64,000 bases of DNA from Betaproteobacteria bacterium (GTDB lineage Bacteria > Pseudomonadota > Gammaproteobacteria > Burkholderiales > Rhodocyclaceae), in contig WRMF01000002.1 of NCBI GenBank assembly GCA_009777245.1, positions 62,001 to 126,000 of the forward strand. Direction: 5' to 3'. Position numbers and translations under genes: made by a program. The notes beneath the pieces are model-generated. The model saw nothing but the letters and a program-made list of their open reading frames with translations, was not told the origin of the DNA and did not search any database. Below, one piece after another: positions 40,338 to 48,856 of the stretch (positions within the stretch are counted from its first letter, which is position 1; every line of letters begins with the position of its first letter).

Positions 40338-40532
40338 TATAGCGATTCATCCGAATAAAGCTGCTCAAACCCCGCCCGCCAAGGCAGGCGCTCCTTGGGT
40401 TGGCTCCTGGCACAAAGCCCACCATTTCCAAAGGATGTGGCGCTATTGCCGTCTGCAAGACCGCCGGGGTTTGCCGGTTAGATGTTGCTTGCGGCAAAGC
40501 TAAAAGTACAATTATTCGCGTGAATCACTACA
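40338..40532. repeat. MITE-like element, TATAGCGATTCA variant, 195 bp
   Basis: The left end TATAGCGATTCATCCGAATA and right end TTATTCGCGTGAATCACTAC are inverted repeats. The length is nearly that of the 194-bp copy at 5371. The interior contains a GCCCGCCAAGGCAGGC hairpin rather than the CATTCCCGC palindrome. It occupies most of the gap between the hydrolase and the aldo/keto reductase. Confidence 0.6.
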
Positions 40533-40593
40533 GTTTTTCAACCTGCGCCGACGCATTGGCACAGCTGTTTAACCATTCTGACAGGGAGTTCTC

Positions 40594-41433
40594 ATGCAAT
40601 CGCCTGTTCTTCCGCTAAATGATGGCGGACATATTCCCCAGCTTGGCCTGGGCACTTGGCAGACCGCGCCGGACAAGGCGGCGACAGCCGTTTCCGCTGC
40701 CTTGAAGTGCGGTTATCGCCTGATTGATACTGCCACAATCTATGAAAACGAAATCGAAGTCGGCGACGGGTTGCGCGATGGCTTTGAGGCAACAGGTTTA
40801 TCGCGCGATCAGGTGTTCGTCACTACCAAGCTCTGGAACAGCGACCAAGGTTTTGACAGCGCCCTTGCCGCATTTGACGACAGTCTTGCCCGTTTGCGCC
40901 TTGATTACATTGACGCATACCTGATTCATTGGCCTTGTCCCAAGAAAGACCGTTACCTTGACAGTTGGAAAGCGTTAATTCGTCTGAAGGAAGAGAAGCG
41001 AGTAAAAAGCATTGGGGTTTCAAATTTCCAGATCGCGCATATGGAGCGCATCATCAATGAAACCGGCGTTGTGCCGAGCATGAATCAAATCGAGCTGCAT
41101 CCTGATTTCACCCAGCCGGAATTGCGCGAGTTTCATGCGCGGCACGGCATCCTGACCCAATCCTGGAGTCCGCTGGGACAGGGCAGGCTCATTACGCATC
41201 CTGTCATTGTCGCCATTTCTAAAAAGCACGGTCGAACGCCCGCGCAAGTTCTCATCCGTTGGCATATAGAAGCGGGGTTATCGGTTATCCCCAAATCCAT
41301 CCGGGGCGAGCGTATCTGGGAAAATTTCAATATTTTCGATTTCAAACTGGATTCGGAAGACTTGGCAAGCCTGGCCGAGCGGGACGCTCCCACGAATCGC
41401 CTCGGCCCGAACCCGGATACGGCTGATTTTTGA
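40594..41433 (+). CDS. Aldo/keto reductase (2,5-diketo-D-gluconate reductase type)
   Basis: A 279-residue NADPH-dependent TIM-barrel reductase of the AKR5 type. The catalytic tetrad is D45, Y50, K79 and H112 (LIDTATIY, VTTKLW, YLIHWP). IGVSNFQIAHMERI and SVIPKSIRGERIWENFNIFDF form the cofactor-binding end. AGGGAG lies 7 bases before the ATG. It is a single gene ending at a bidirectional terminator. The substrate is not predictable: methylglyoxal and other aldehydes are common. Confidence 0.9.
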   Translation: MQSPVLPLNDGGHIPQLGLGTWQTAPDKAATAVSAALKCGYRLIDTATIYENEIEVGDGLRDGFEATGLSRDQVFVTTKLWNSDQGFDSALAAFDDSLARLRLDYIDAYLIHWPCPKKDRYLDSWKALIRLKEEKRVKSIGVSNFQIAHMERIINETGVVPSMNQIELHPDFTQPELREFHARHGILTQSWSPLGQGRLITHPVIVAISKKHGRTPAQVLIRWHIEAGLSVIPKSIRGERIWENFNIFDFKLDSEDLASLAERDAPTNRLGPNPDTADF

Positions 41434-41454
41434 TGCGGTTGAGCCACGCTTCAA

Positions 41455-41482
41455 AAAAAGCGGCGCAAATGCGCCGCTTTTT
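41455..41482. terminator. Bidirectional terminator between the reductase and CoA-transferase genes
   Basis: AAAAAGCGGCGCA and TGCGCCGCTTTTT form a 13-bp stem with a 2-base loop. T runs on either strand make it work in both directions, as expected between convergent genes. Confidence 0.88.
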
Positions 41483-41499
41483 CATCCCGAAGGAAGAAA

Positions 41500-42183
41500 T
41501 TACATGCCGACCTGGCTGATGACCATTTCTTTCAGATTATCGGAAACGGTAAAGGCCGCTTCGGTCTCGGCGCGTATTTCATCCACGCTGACGCCGGGCG
41601 CATACTCTTCCAGCACCATCTTGCCATCGTAGAAGCGAAACAACGCTTTTTCCGTCACCAGAACGGACACGCGGCTTTTGACAGTGAGGGGAAGGGTGCA
41701 CTTCTTCAAAATTTTCTTCTCGCCGTTGTTGGTGTGCTCCATTGCCACGATGACTTGTTTCGCGCCTACTGCGAGATCCATCGCGCCGCCCATGCCGGGC
41801 ACATTCTTGCCGGGAACCATCCAGTTGGCGAGATCGCCGTTTTCAGCGACTTGCAGGCCGCCCAGCACGCAGGCGTCAAGATGACCGCCGCGCATCAACG
41901 CGAAAGACATCGAAATGTCGAATGTGGAACCATGCGGCAGGATGGAACAGGGATTGCCGCCGGCATTCACGATGCGTGGTTCGCCGATGGGCGGGACATT
42001 ATCCGGAACCGGCCCTACGCCCAGAAAGCCGTTTTCCGAATGCAGCGTAAGATACACGTCTTTGGGCAGGTAGTTGGCGACTAGGGTCGGCAGGCCGATA
42101 CCCATGTTTACAACATCCCCGTCTTTCAATTCCAGCGCGATGCGGCGGGCTATGAATTCTTTGGCGCTCATTTCTTGTGTCAT
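41500..42183 (-). CDS. 3-oxoacid / acetate CoA-transferase subunit B, copy 2
   Basis: A 227-residue beta subunit of a family I CoA-transferase (AtoA/ScoB type), which moves CoA between acetoacetate or short fatty acids and acetate or succinate. The glutamate that forms the CoA thioester is E50 in HSENGFLGVGP. It is the second of two tandem beta genes: 199 of 227 residues match copy 1, with most differences in the first 94 residues. Its matching alpha subunit survives only as a scrap at 42203-42259. Confidence 0.92.
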   Translation of the reverse strand: MTQEMSAKEFIARRIALELKDGDVVNMGIGLPTLVANYLPKDVYLTLHSENGFLGVGPVPDNVPPIGEPRIVNAGGNPCSILPHGSTFDISMSFALMRGGHLDACVLGGLQVAENGDLANWMVPGKNVPGMGGAMDLAVGAKQVIVAMEHTNNGEKKILKKCTLPLTVKSRVSVLVTEKALFRFYDGKMVLEEYAPGVSVDEIRAETEAAFTVSDNLKEMVISQVGM

Positions 42184-42202
42184 ATCTGTTTCCTTGTGCG
42201 GG

Positions 42203-42259
42203 TTATATGATGTGATCGACCAGAATACCTGGTGTCATGATTTGGGCGACAAGCGCCAT
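42203..42259 (-). pseudogene. Remnant of a second CoA-transferase alpha subunit
   Basis: The minus strand reads MALVAQIMTPGILVDHII and stop. This joins two separated parts of the intact alpha subunit at 43008: the MALAAD segment and the MTPSILVDHIIYPI end. It sits exactly where an alpha gene would precede beta copy 2. It is what remains after internal deletion of a duplicated alpha gene. Confidence 0.8.
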
Positions 42260-42265
42260 GAAACT

Positions 42266-42294
42266 ATAAAAAGCGGCGCGAAATGCGCCGCTTT
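42266..42294 (-). terminator. Terminator after CoA-transferase beta copy 1
   Basis: AAAGCGGCGC and GCGCCGCTTT pair around a 5-base loop. On the minus strand the stem is followed by TTTTTATA. It resembles the terminator at 41455 closely, so it was probably part of the duplicated unit. Confidence 0.8.
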
Positions 42295-42312
42295 GTTTTA
42301 TTCCCAACGGAA

Positions 42313-42996
42313 TTACAGGCCAACCTGGCTGATAACCATTTCTTTCAAATTGTCGGAAACAGTGAAAGCAGCTTCGGTCTCGGCGCGGATTTCATCCACG
42401 CTGACGCCGGGCGCATACTCTTCCAGCACCATATTGCCGTCGTAGAAGCGGAACAACGCCTTTTCCGTCACCAGAACGGCCACTTTTCCCTTCGCTGTGA
42501 GCGGCAAGGTGCACTTTTTGAGAATTTTCTTCTCGCCGTTGTTGGTGTGCTCCATCGCTACGATTACTTTCTTCGCGCCTACCGCGAGATCCATCGCGCC
42601 GCCCATACCGGGCACGTTCTTGCCGGGAACCATCCAGTTGGCAAGGTCTCCGTTTTCGGCTACCTGCAAACCGCCCAACACGCAGGCGTCAAGATGACCG
42701 CCGCGCATCAGCGCGAAAGATGTCGAAACGTCGAATGTTGACCCGCCTGGCAGAATCGTGCAGGGATTGCCGCCCGCATTTACCATGCGCGGCTGGCCGA
42801 CAGGGATGATTTCAGCCGGAACCGGCCCGATGCCCAGGAAGCCATTTTCCGATTGCAGCAGCAGGTTTACGCCTAGCGGCAGGTAATTGGCGACCAATGT
42901 CGGCAAACCGATGCCGAGGTTTACGGCATCGCCATCCTGTAGCTCCAACGCAATGCGGCGGGCAATCAATTCTTTTGCGCTCATTTCTTGCGTCAT
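42313..42996 (-). CDS. 3-oxoacid / acetate CoA-transferase subunit B, copy 1
   Basis: A 227-residue beta subunit with the catalytic E50 in QSENGFLGIGP, plus NAGGNPCTILPGG and GGHLDACVLGGLQVAENGDL. It follows the intact alpha gene by 11 bases and has GGAG upstream of the ATG, so alpha and beta copy 1 form the functional operon. A terminator follows. Confidence 0.93.
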   Translation of the reverse strand: MTQEMSAKELIARRIALELQDGDAVNLGIGLPTLVANYLPLGVNLLLQSENGFLGIGPVPAEIIPVGQPRMVNAGGNPCTILPGGSTFDVSTSFALMRGGHLDACVLGGLQVAENGDLANWMVPGKNVPGMGGAMDLAVGAKKVIVAMEHTNNGEKKILKKCTLPLTAKGKVAVLVTEKALFRFYDGNMVLEEYAPGVSVDEIRAETEAAFTVSDNLKEMVISQVGL

Positions 42997-43007
42997 GTTT
43001 TTCTCCT

Positions 43008-43721
43008 TTAGATGGGGTAAATGATGTGGTCGACCAGGATGCTCGGGGTCATGACATGATCAGGGTTGATGTAACCAACCTCGAAAATCTGGTGCGCCTC
43101 AACGATAACCGTGTCTGCGGCAAGCGCCATGAGCGGGTTATGGTTACGCATCGAACCGTAGTAGACTAGATTGCCTGACTTGTCGGCAACGACGGCTTCC
43201 AGCACGGCCAGATCGGCTCTCAACGGCAATTCCAGCAGATAATCCCTGCCGTTGATGTTGATCGTCTGCTTCTGATCGAATTTCTGACCGTTGATGGTGA
43301 CATCCATCTTGACATCGGCTACCGAGGTTCCTACGCCGGTCGGAGTAAGCACCCCGCCAAGGCCGGAACCGCCGGCGCGGATGCGCTCGGCTAGTGTGCC
43401 GATTGGCGACAACTCGATTTCCATCTCGCCTGCGAGCATTTGGCGTTGGGCTTCCTTGTTCAGGCCGATGTGGCCGGTAACCAGCTTCTTGACTCGCTTG
43501 TTGCGGATCAAGAGGCCAACGCCTTCCGGGCCTCTTGCTGCCAAGTCTTCTCCGAAAGCCGTGTCGTCACCGATCATGGTCAAATCCTTGACGCCTGAAT
43601 CGAGAATGGCCTTTATCAATCGGGGCGGGGTGCCGTTGCCCATGAAGCCGCCGTACATGATGGTCATGCCATCACGCAGAAACGACGCAACTTGTTCGAT
43701 TTCAAGTTTTTTTGATTTCAT
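43008..43721 (-). CDS. 3-oxoacid / acetate CoA-transferase subunit A
   Basis: A 237-residue alpha subunit. MYGGFMGNGTPPRLIKAI is the glycine-rich CoA-binding start. GHIGLNKEAQRQM, ELSPIGTLAERIRAGGSGLGGVLTPTGVGT and LELPLRADLAVLEA are conserved. With beta copy 1 it forms the heteromeric enzyme used in short-chain fatty-acid or ketone-body metabolism. AAGGAGAAAC precedes the ATG. Confidence 0.93.
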   Translation of the reverse strand: MKSKKLEIEQVASFLRDGMTIMYGGFMGNGTPPRLIKAILDSGVKDLTMIGDDTAFGEDLAARGPEGVGLLIRNKRVKKLVTGHIGLNKEAQRQMLAGEMEIELSPIGTLAERIRAGGSGLGGVLTPTGVGTSVADVKMDVTINGQKFDQKQTININGRDYLLELPLRADLAVLEAVVADKSGNLVYYGSMRNHNPLMALAADTVIVEAHQIFEVGYINPDHVMTPSILVDHIIYPI

Positions 43722-43876
43722 TTAACGTTTCTCCTTGAGTGAATGAACTTGCGCGAGTGCCTTCCTGGGCGCTTGCGCTCGTAAGACAAAAGCTGGCGGA
43801 TGTTGCGGTATTTTTTTCCGCCAGACCGCGCATTCTATAACAATTATTTGGCGGAGAGCAAAGCGGATGTGCAATT

Positions 43877-43946
43877 AATAATGGTTCCTACAAATAAAGC
43901 GACTGTCAGTGAGAACATGCTTTACCCCCCCCTCTCCCGCTTGCAC
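43877..43946. repeat. Truncated TATAG-family left end
   Basis: ATAATGGTTCCTACAAATAA with the subterminal GCGACTGTCAGTGAGAACAT, running into half of a CTCTCCCGCTTG palindrome. No right end is found. The 330 bases between the alpha subunit and the next gene hold this fragment and the CCCCT tract below. Confidence 0.55.
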
Positions 43947-43977
43947 AATCCCGATAACTACAGTAGAATATGAAAAA

Positions 43978-44008
43978 CCTCCCCTCCCCTCCCCTCCCCT
44001 CCCCTCCC
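43978..44008 (+). repeat. CCCCT pentanucleotide tract
   Basis: About six head-to-tail copies of CCCCT (five exact, with partial units at the ends). The tract ends 46 bases before the ATG of the binding-protein gene. It is a simple-sequence repeat of the kind that changes length by slipped-strand mispairing. Confidence 0.9.
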
Positions 44009-44054
44009 GTTATAGGTGAAATTGGGGTTTGTGATTAACTGTCGTAAGCAGCAC

Positions 44055-44924
44055 ATGAGTAACAGAATTTTTTATTTCGCAAGGACGCTGTTCTTTCTCA
44101 TGATCCTTTGTGCGTTCATGACGGCGGAAGCCGCGCCGCAAAAGGATGTATTGCGAATAGGCATTGTACCCTTCAACTCTCCGGCGGGCTTATTCAGGAC
44201 GCACAAGCCGTTGCGCGACCATATGGAAGCGAAACTCAAGCGTCCGGTTGCGCTGTTTTCTTCCAACAGCCATGCCGAATTTCTGCGCGATGCTCTCGCC
44301 GGTCAGTTTGATATAGTTATTGTCCCGCCGCACTTTGGCGGGCTTTGCCTGCAACATGGCTTTGCGCCGCTTGTACGTTACCAAGGGGAGCTAGATTTAA
44401 TCTTCGCGGTACGCTCTGATCGGGACTACCAAACCGCTTCCGCTCTGCGTGGGAAAAAAATAGCCTTTCCCGACAGGATGGCAATTTTTCACATTGCGGG
44501 CGTCAAATTTCTGGAAGACGTAGGGATGCGTCGGGATAAGGACTACATTCACATGGAATTTCCTAACCATTTGGCAGCTATAATGGCGGTTGCGCTGGGT
44601 ATGGCGGATGCGGCTGTGACAGGCTATCCGGCGCTAAGGCAGATGCCGCCGGATATCCGTGGAAAACTGAAAGCTGTGTCCTGGAACAAAAACCTGCCGC
44701 AACTGATGACTCTGGCGAGGAAAGAGTTGGGCAAAGACGAAATTCTGCGAATCAAGAAAGCTCTTGAGCTTTTCCCGGATACGCCGGGTGGGCGGCGATT
44801 CTTCCAGGAGACTCAATATGTAGGGTACACCCGGATTACCGAAGAAGACCTAAGAGCCATACAGCCTTTCGTTATTTTGACTCTGAACGAGATCAAAAAA
44901 GAAGAGGACGCAAAAACACCATGA
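44055..44924 (+). CDS. PhnD-like periplasmic binding protein
   Basis: A 289-residue exported protein. The signal peptide runs MSNRIFYFARTLFFLMIL to AEA before APQKD. The mature part is a type 2 periplasmic-binding fold of the phosphate/phosphonate (PhnD) group: LRIGIVPFNSPAGLF, then FDIVIVPPHFGGLCL, LRGKKIAFPDR and ADAAVTGYPAL. No ABC permease or ATPase is nearby. Instead the stop overlaps a GGDEF/EAL gene by 4 bases (ATGA), so it probably delivers a ligand signal to that sensor. An in-frame GTG at 44016 would put a polar extension before the signal peptide and is not chosen. The ligand is unknown. Confidence 0.85.
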   Translation: MSNRIFYFARTLFFLMILCAFMTAEAAPQKDVLRIGIVPFNSPAGLFRTHKPLRDHMEAKLKRPVALFSSNSHAEFLRDALAGQFDIVIVPPHFGGLCLQHGFAPLVRYQGELDLIFAVRSDRDYQTASALRGKKIAFPDRMAIFHIAGVKFLEDVGMRRDKDYIHMEFPNHLAAIMAVALGMADAAVTGYPALRQMPPDIRGKLKAVSWNKNLPQLMTLARKELGKDEILRIKKALELFPDTPGGRRFFQETQYVGYTRITEEDLRAIQPFVILTLNEIKKEEDAKTP

Positions 44925-47293
44925 TCCGTGTGTTTTTTCGCTCGTTGCGCGCTCGTCTCCTGTTTGCCAACTTTCTGGTCAGCTTTCTGATTTTGTGCGC
45001 ACTGATCGGCAACAGTATTTACCTAGCTGGGACTTATCTTGGGATTCAGGATCGGCAGTCCCTCACGAAAATAGGCAATAGTTATGTTACTGCCATTGCG
45101 CCTTATCTGTTGTCTAAAGATTACTCAGCCTTGCATGACGTGCTGAAAGAATGGGCAATTTCAGAAGATGTCGCCTATATGATTGTGCGCGACGGAGAAG
45201 CACAAGTGATTTCGCTTGACTGGCCGGAAGGCCGCCCCATGCCGCAACCAGGGTTTTACGATGGAGTCTCCCACGAAATCATACCGATCAGGATAGGCGA
45301 ACAACTGTACGGGCATCTCTACCTTGGCAAAAGGGCTGAGTTCATTGATGAATTGCGAAAAAGACTCCTTTTTCAAGGCGGCCTGGTCGCTGCTGTCGGC
45401 CTGCTCTTCCTGATCCTGATCCAGTCATTCATCGTCTATTACCTTATGCGAGGGTTGACCGCGCTTTCAGAAGCCAGCTCCAGGATAGCGCGCGGCGATT
45501 TTAGGCAGCGGATCAATGTGGAAGGGCAGGACGAAATTTCGGTGTTGGCAAACAGCTGCAACACCATGATGGATACATTACGGACTCGAATGAGCGAGCT
45601 GGAAGAAAGCGAATGGCGTTTCCGTACCATTGCGGACTACACCCATTCCTGGGAAAGCTGGTTCGGCTCGAAAGGCGAACTGAAATGGGTCAATCCTGCC
45701 GTGCGGCGGCTTACCGGATATACGCCGGAAGAATGTATGCTGATGCAGGATTACCCGATAACAATGGTGCATGAAGGCGACCGGGATCTGGTTCGACACA
45801 TGATGCAGCAAGCCAAGGACGGGCATAGCGGGCAGGAACTAGAGTTTCGTGTGCAGCGTCGGAACAACCGCATCATCTGGGTAGCGGCATCCTGGCAGCC
45901 GGTTTATGACGACAGCGGGCGCTCGCTTGGCTTTCGTTCCAGCATCCGCGACATCACCCTGCAGCACTACGCGAATGAGGAACTGGCCTATCAGGCAGTG
46001 CATGACCCCTTGACCGGGCTTAGCAATCGTCGCGCCTTTGAGCGCAAGTTGCAGCAGGATCTGGAAGCCTTCAGGAAGGATAACAAATCAGTAGTGGTAC
46101 TGTATCTTGACCTTGACCAATTCAAGATCGTAAACGACACCTGCGGACACATCGCAGGCGATCAGTTACTGGTAAATTTGGCAAAAATCTTGCAGGCTAA
46201 ACACAGCGACTGTTTCCTGGCGCGCTTGGGCGGCGACGAGTTTGGTATTCTTCTGCACGATAACGATGTAGAGGAAGCCGCACAGCGGGCAAATATGCTG
46301 ATAGAGGATGTGCGCGCCTATACTTTCATCTATGGCGGACAGGCCTTCCAGTTAGGCGCTTCAGTAGGCGTAGTCCGCGCCACGCATGGACTGGATAATC
46401 TCACTTCCCTGCTGATGGCGGCCGATACTGCCTGTTACGCCGCCAAAGAGCGCGGACGCAATCGGGTCGAGGTGTATACAGAAGATGACGAGTATTTCCG
46501 AATGAGGAACGAAGAATTCAGGTCAGTCGGTCACATCACTAACGCGCTTGCCGAAGGTCGCTTCAAACTTTATTTCCAGCACGTAGAGCCTTTACAGCCG
46601 GATTTGCGCCGCCACGTCGAAATTTTGCTCCGACTTAGGGATTCGTTCGGCAACATCCAGTCACCTGGACGTTTCATCGCGGCTGCCGAGCGTTACGGCA
46701 TGATGCCCCACATTGACCGTTGGGTGGTGGAAAACGTGTGTCGTCAGATCTCGGAATGGGACGAGGCGGGAATCAAGCCAGAAGTTCCATGGTATGCAAT
46801 CAATGTTTCCGGTGCCAGTCTCTCCGACCGCGAATTTCCTGAATTCGTGCAGCAACAGATCAAAAAATACAACATTGACCCCAAACGTCTAGGCTTTGAA
46901 ATTACGGAAAGTTGCGCCGTCGGTCAATTGAATCAAGCGCTGGAATTCATTGATCGAATGCGTGGCCTACGATCACCCCTGCTTCTGGACGACTTCGGCG
47001 CCGGAATGTCATCTTTTGCCTACTTGAAACGCTTCAAGGTTGATTTTCTGAAGATTGACGGCATGTTCGTCAAGAATCTGCATGTGGATGCCGATGATCA
47101 CGCCGTGGTGCAATCCATGGTGCAGCTTGCCAAAACCTATAACCTGAAAGTCGTGGCCGAATTTGTATGCAACGAGATGGTTTATGACATCGTTAAGGAA
47201 TTGGGCGTAGACTACGCGCAGGGTTATGCCTGCCATATTCCAGAGCCGCTCGCCAATCTTGGCAAGATTGGCGAGACAGAAAAGGTGTCTTAG
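44921..47293 (+). CDS. Membrane GGDEF/EAL protein with HAMP and PAS domains
   Basis: A 790-residue cyclic-di-GMP enzyme. A transmembrane segment (about 12-34) precedes a periplasmic sensor region (35-150). A second segment at about 151-172, a HAMP linker, and a PAS domain (IADYTHSWESWFGS to SSIRDITLQHY) follow. The GGDEF motif is intact at 437-441 (ARLGGDEFGI); a canonical RxxD inhibitory site is not seen at the expected distance. The EAL domain has EILLR from E567 in place of EALLR, and retains INVSGASL, FEITESCA, LLDDFGAGMSSF and LKIDG. Both activities look possible. It is translationally coupled to the binding protein, which probably controls it. Confidence 0.92.
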   Translation: MIRVFFRSLRARLLFANFLVSFLILCALIGNSIYLAGTYLGIQDRQSLTKIGNSYVTAIAPYLLSKDYSALHDVLKEWAISEDVAYMIVRDGEAQVISLDWPEGRPMPQPGFYDGVSHEIIPIRIGEQLYGHLYLGKRAEFIDELRKRLLFQGGLVAAVGLLFLILIQSFIVYYLMRGLTALSEASSRIARGDFRQRINVEGQDEISVLANSCNTMMDTLRTRMSELEESEWRFRTIADYTHSWESWFGSKGELKWVNPAVRRLTGYTPEECMLMQDYPITMVHEGDRDLVRHMMQQAKDGHSGQELEFRVQRRNNRIIWVAASWQPVYDDSGRSLGFRSSIRDITLQHYANEELAYQAVHDPLTGLSNRRAFERKLQQDLEAFRKDNKSVVVLYLDLDQFKIVNDTCGHIAGDQLLVNLAKILQAKHSDCFLARLGGDEFGILLHDNDVEEAAQRANMLIEDVRAYTFIYGGQAFQLGASVGVVRATHGLDNLTSLLMAADTACYAAKERGRNRVEVYTEDDEYFRMRNEEFRSVGHITNALAEGRFKLYFQHVEPLQPDLRRHVEILLRLRDSFGNIQSPGRFIAAAERYGMMPHIDRWVVENVCRQISEWDEAGIKPEVPWYAINVSGASLSDREFPEFVQQQIKKYNIDPKRLGFEITESCAVGQLNQALEFIDRMRGLRSPLLLDDFGAGMSSFAYLKRFKVDFLKIDGMFVKNLHVDADDHAVVQSMVQLAKTYNLKVVAEFVCNEMVYDIVKELGVDYAQGYACHIPEPLANLGKIGETEKVS

Positions 47294-47338
47294 GGCGTAT
47301 CGTCAATAGATTTTTGCCCAAATTGCGATACACCTTGA

Positions 47339-47500
47339 TATAGCGCTTACCGCAACGGCTATCAGGCATAGTCATTCTTTCGCACATAATTTAGTGCATT
47401 CGTCATTCCCGCGAAGGCGGGAATCCAGTACGGCACTGGAAAGTCACGACAAATTTCCAGAACAGGACAAGAGCGATATTCCCATGCGGAATGCCCGCCT
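47339..47500. repeat. TATAG-family element, one end preserved
   Basis: TATAGCGCTTACCGCAACGG followed by GGCATAGTCATTCTTTCGC and a CATTCCCGCGAAGGCGGGAATG palindrome. It is closely similar to the reverse complement of the copy at 17616-17889 but lacks the opposite end, breaking off near the purA stop. Confidence 0.65.
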
Positions 47501-47514
47501 TTTGGCGGGCGGGG
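47491..47514 (-). terminator. Hairpin after purA
   Basis: GCCCGCC and GGCGGGC pair around a short loop, 20-45 bases past the purA stop. There is no T run, so it may only stabilise the transcript end or be part of the adjacent repeat. Confidence 0.3.
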
Positions 47515-47535
47515 GTTTGAGCAGCTTGGGAATCA

Positions 47536-48846
47536 CTATATGCACTGGAAGGGATGGCGGCGCAGGATGGTCTCATCCCGTTCGGGGCCGGTCGAGATAA
47601 TATCAATCGGGGTCTGGCAAAGCTCCTCCAGACGATTGAGATACGTACGCGCATTGATCGGCAGGTCTTCCCAACGCTGCGCGCCGTGGGTGCTCTCCGC
47701 CCATCCGGGAAGAGTCTCGAAAACCGGCTGGCAGCGGGCGGCTTCGTCCGCGCCCAAGGGAAAGATGTCAATGGTTTTGCCATCCAGTTGGTAGTGGGTA
47801 CAAATCTTGATTTCCGAAAGACCGTCAAGCACATCCAGTTTGGTGATACACAGTCCGGTAAGTCCGTTGATGATAAGAGAGCGGCGAAGAAGCGCGGCGT
47901 CAAACCAGCCGCAGCGGCGAATACGTCCGGTCACAGTACCGAATTCATACCCCTTGTGCGACATTTGCCAGCCCGGAGTTTCCTCTGTGCCTATATCAAG
48001 CTCGGAAGGGAAAGGGCCGCCGCCAACGCGGGTGCAGTAGGCTTTGGCAATGCCGAGGATGTGATGCAACATGCCGGGGCCGACGCCGGAACCGGCGGCT
48101 GCCTGACCGGCCACGCAGTTGCTGGATGTGACGAAAGGATAAGTGCCGTGGTCAATGTCCAGCAATGAGCCTTGCGCCCCCTCGAACAACAGGCTCTCCC
48201 CCTTTTGTCCGGCGGCGTGAAGTTCTGCGGAAACGTCAGCGACCATCGGCAGAACGCTCTCGCCGTGCAGAAGGGCTTGTTCCAGAACCTCTGCGGGATC
48301 AAGCGGCTTTGCGCCGAGAAAATGAGTGAGGACGAAATTGTGATATTCCATAACCTCGGTGAGCTTTTCGGCAAAACACACGGAATCGAAAAGGTCATAG
48401 ACACGCAATGCGCGTCGCGCAACCTTGTCTTCGTAAACTGGGCCGATACCCCTGCCGGTTGTGCCAATCTTTGCGTCTTGTCTCTTTGCTTCCCGCGCCT
48501 GATCAAGCGCCGCGTGATAAGGCAGGATTAACGGACAGCCCTGGCTTATGAACAGGCGTTGCCGCACTTCGATACCGCCTGCTTCGAGCTTTTCGATTTC
48601 TTCCAGCAAATGCTTGATGTCCAATACCACGCCGTTGCCGATATAGCAGCGAGCGCCGGGATGAACGATGCCGGAGGGAACGAGGCTCAACTTGTAGGTA
48701 GTATCCCCCACAACCAAGGTATGTCCGGCGTTATGCCCGCCCTGAAAACGAACGACGCCCTGGGCGTGATTGGCCAGCCAATCCACGATCTTGCCCTTGC
48801 CTTCGTCGCCCCATTGTGTGCCGACGACCACTACGTTCTTGGTCAT
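47536..48846 (-). CDS. purA: Adenylosuccinate synthetase
   Basis: A 436-residue GTP-dependent enzyme converting IMP and aspartate to adenylosuccinate, the first AMP-specific step. [20 protein letters not shown] is the GTP/Mg loop, and [40 protein letters not shown] and [22 protein letters not shown] are conserved, as is [11 protein letters not shown]-like [13 protein letters not shown]. It follows hisZ by 10 bases at the downstream end of the hfq-hflX cluster, the order usual for betaproteobacteria. Confidence 0.97.
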   Translation of the reverse strand: MTKNVVVVGTQWGDEGKGKIVDWLANHAQGVVRFQGGHNAGHTLVVGDTTYKLSLVPSGIVHPGARCYIGNGVVLDIKHLLEEIEKLEAGGIEVRQRLFISQGCPLILPYHAALDQAREAKRQDAKIGTTGRGIGPVYEDKVARRALRVYDLFDSVCFAEKLTEVMEYHNFVLTHFLGAKPLDPAEVLEQALLHGESVLPMVADVSAELHAAGQKGESLLFEGAQGSLLDIDHGTYPFVTSSNCVAGQAAAGSGVGPGMLHHILGIAKAYCTRVGGGPFPSELDIGTEETPGWQMSHKGYEFGTVTGRIRRCGWFDAALLRRSLIINGLTGLCITKLDVLDGLSEIKICTHYQLDGKTIDIFPLGADEAARCQPVFETLPGWAESTHGAQRWEDLPINARTYLNRLEELCQTPIDIISTGPERDETILRRHPFQCI

Positions 48847-48856
48847 TATCTTTCCT

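Noticed and set aside
44016-44054. GTG start for the PhnD-like protein
   Set aside because: It would place 13 extra, partly polar residues before a clean signal peptide; the ATG at 44055 fits better.
47491-47514. Strong intrinsic terminator after purA
   Set aside because: The stem is good but there is no T run on the purA strand; kept only as a low-confidence hairpin.
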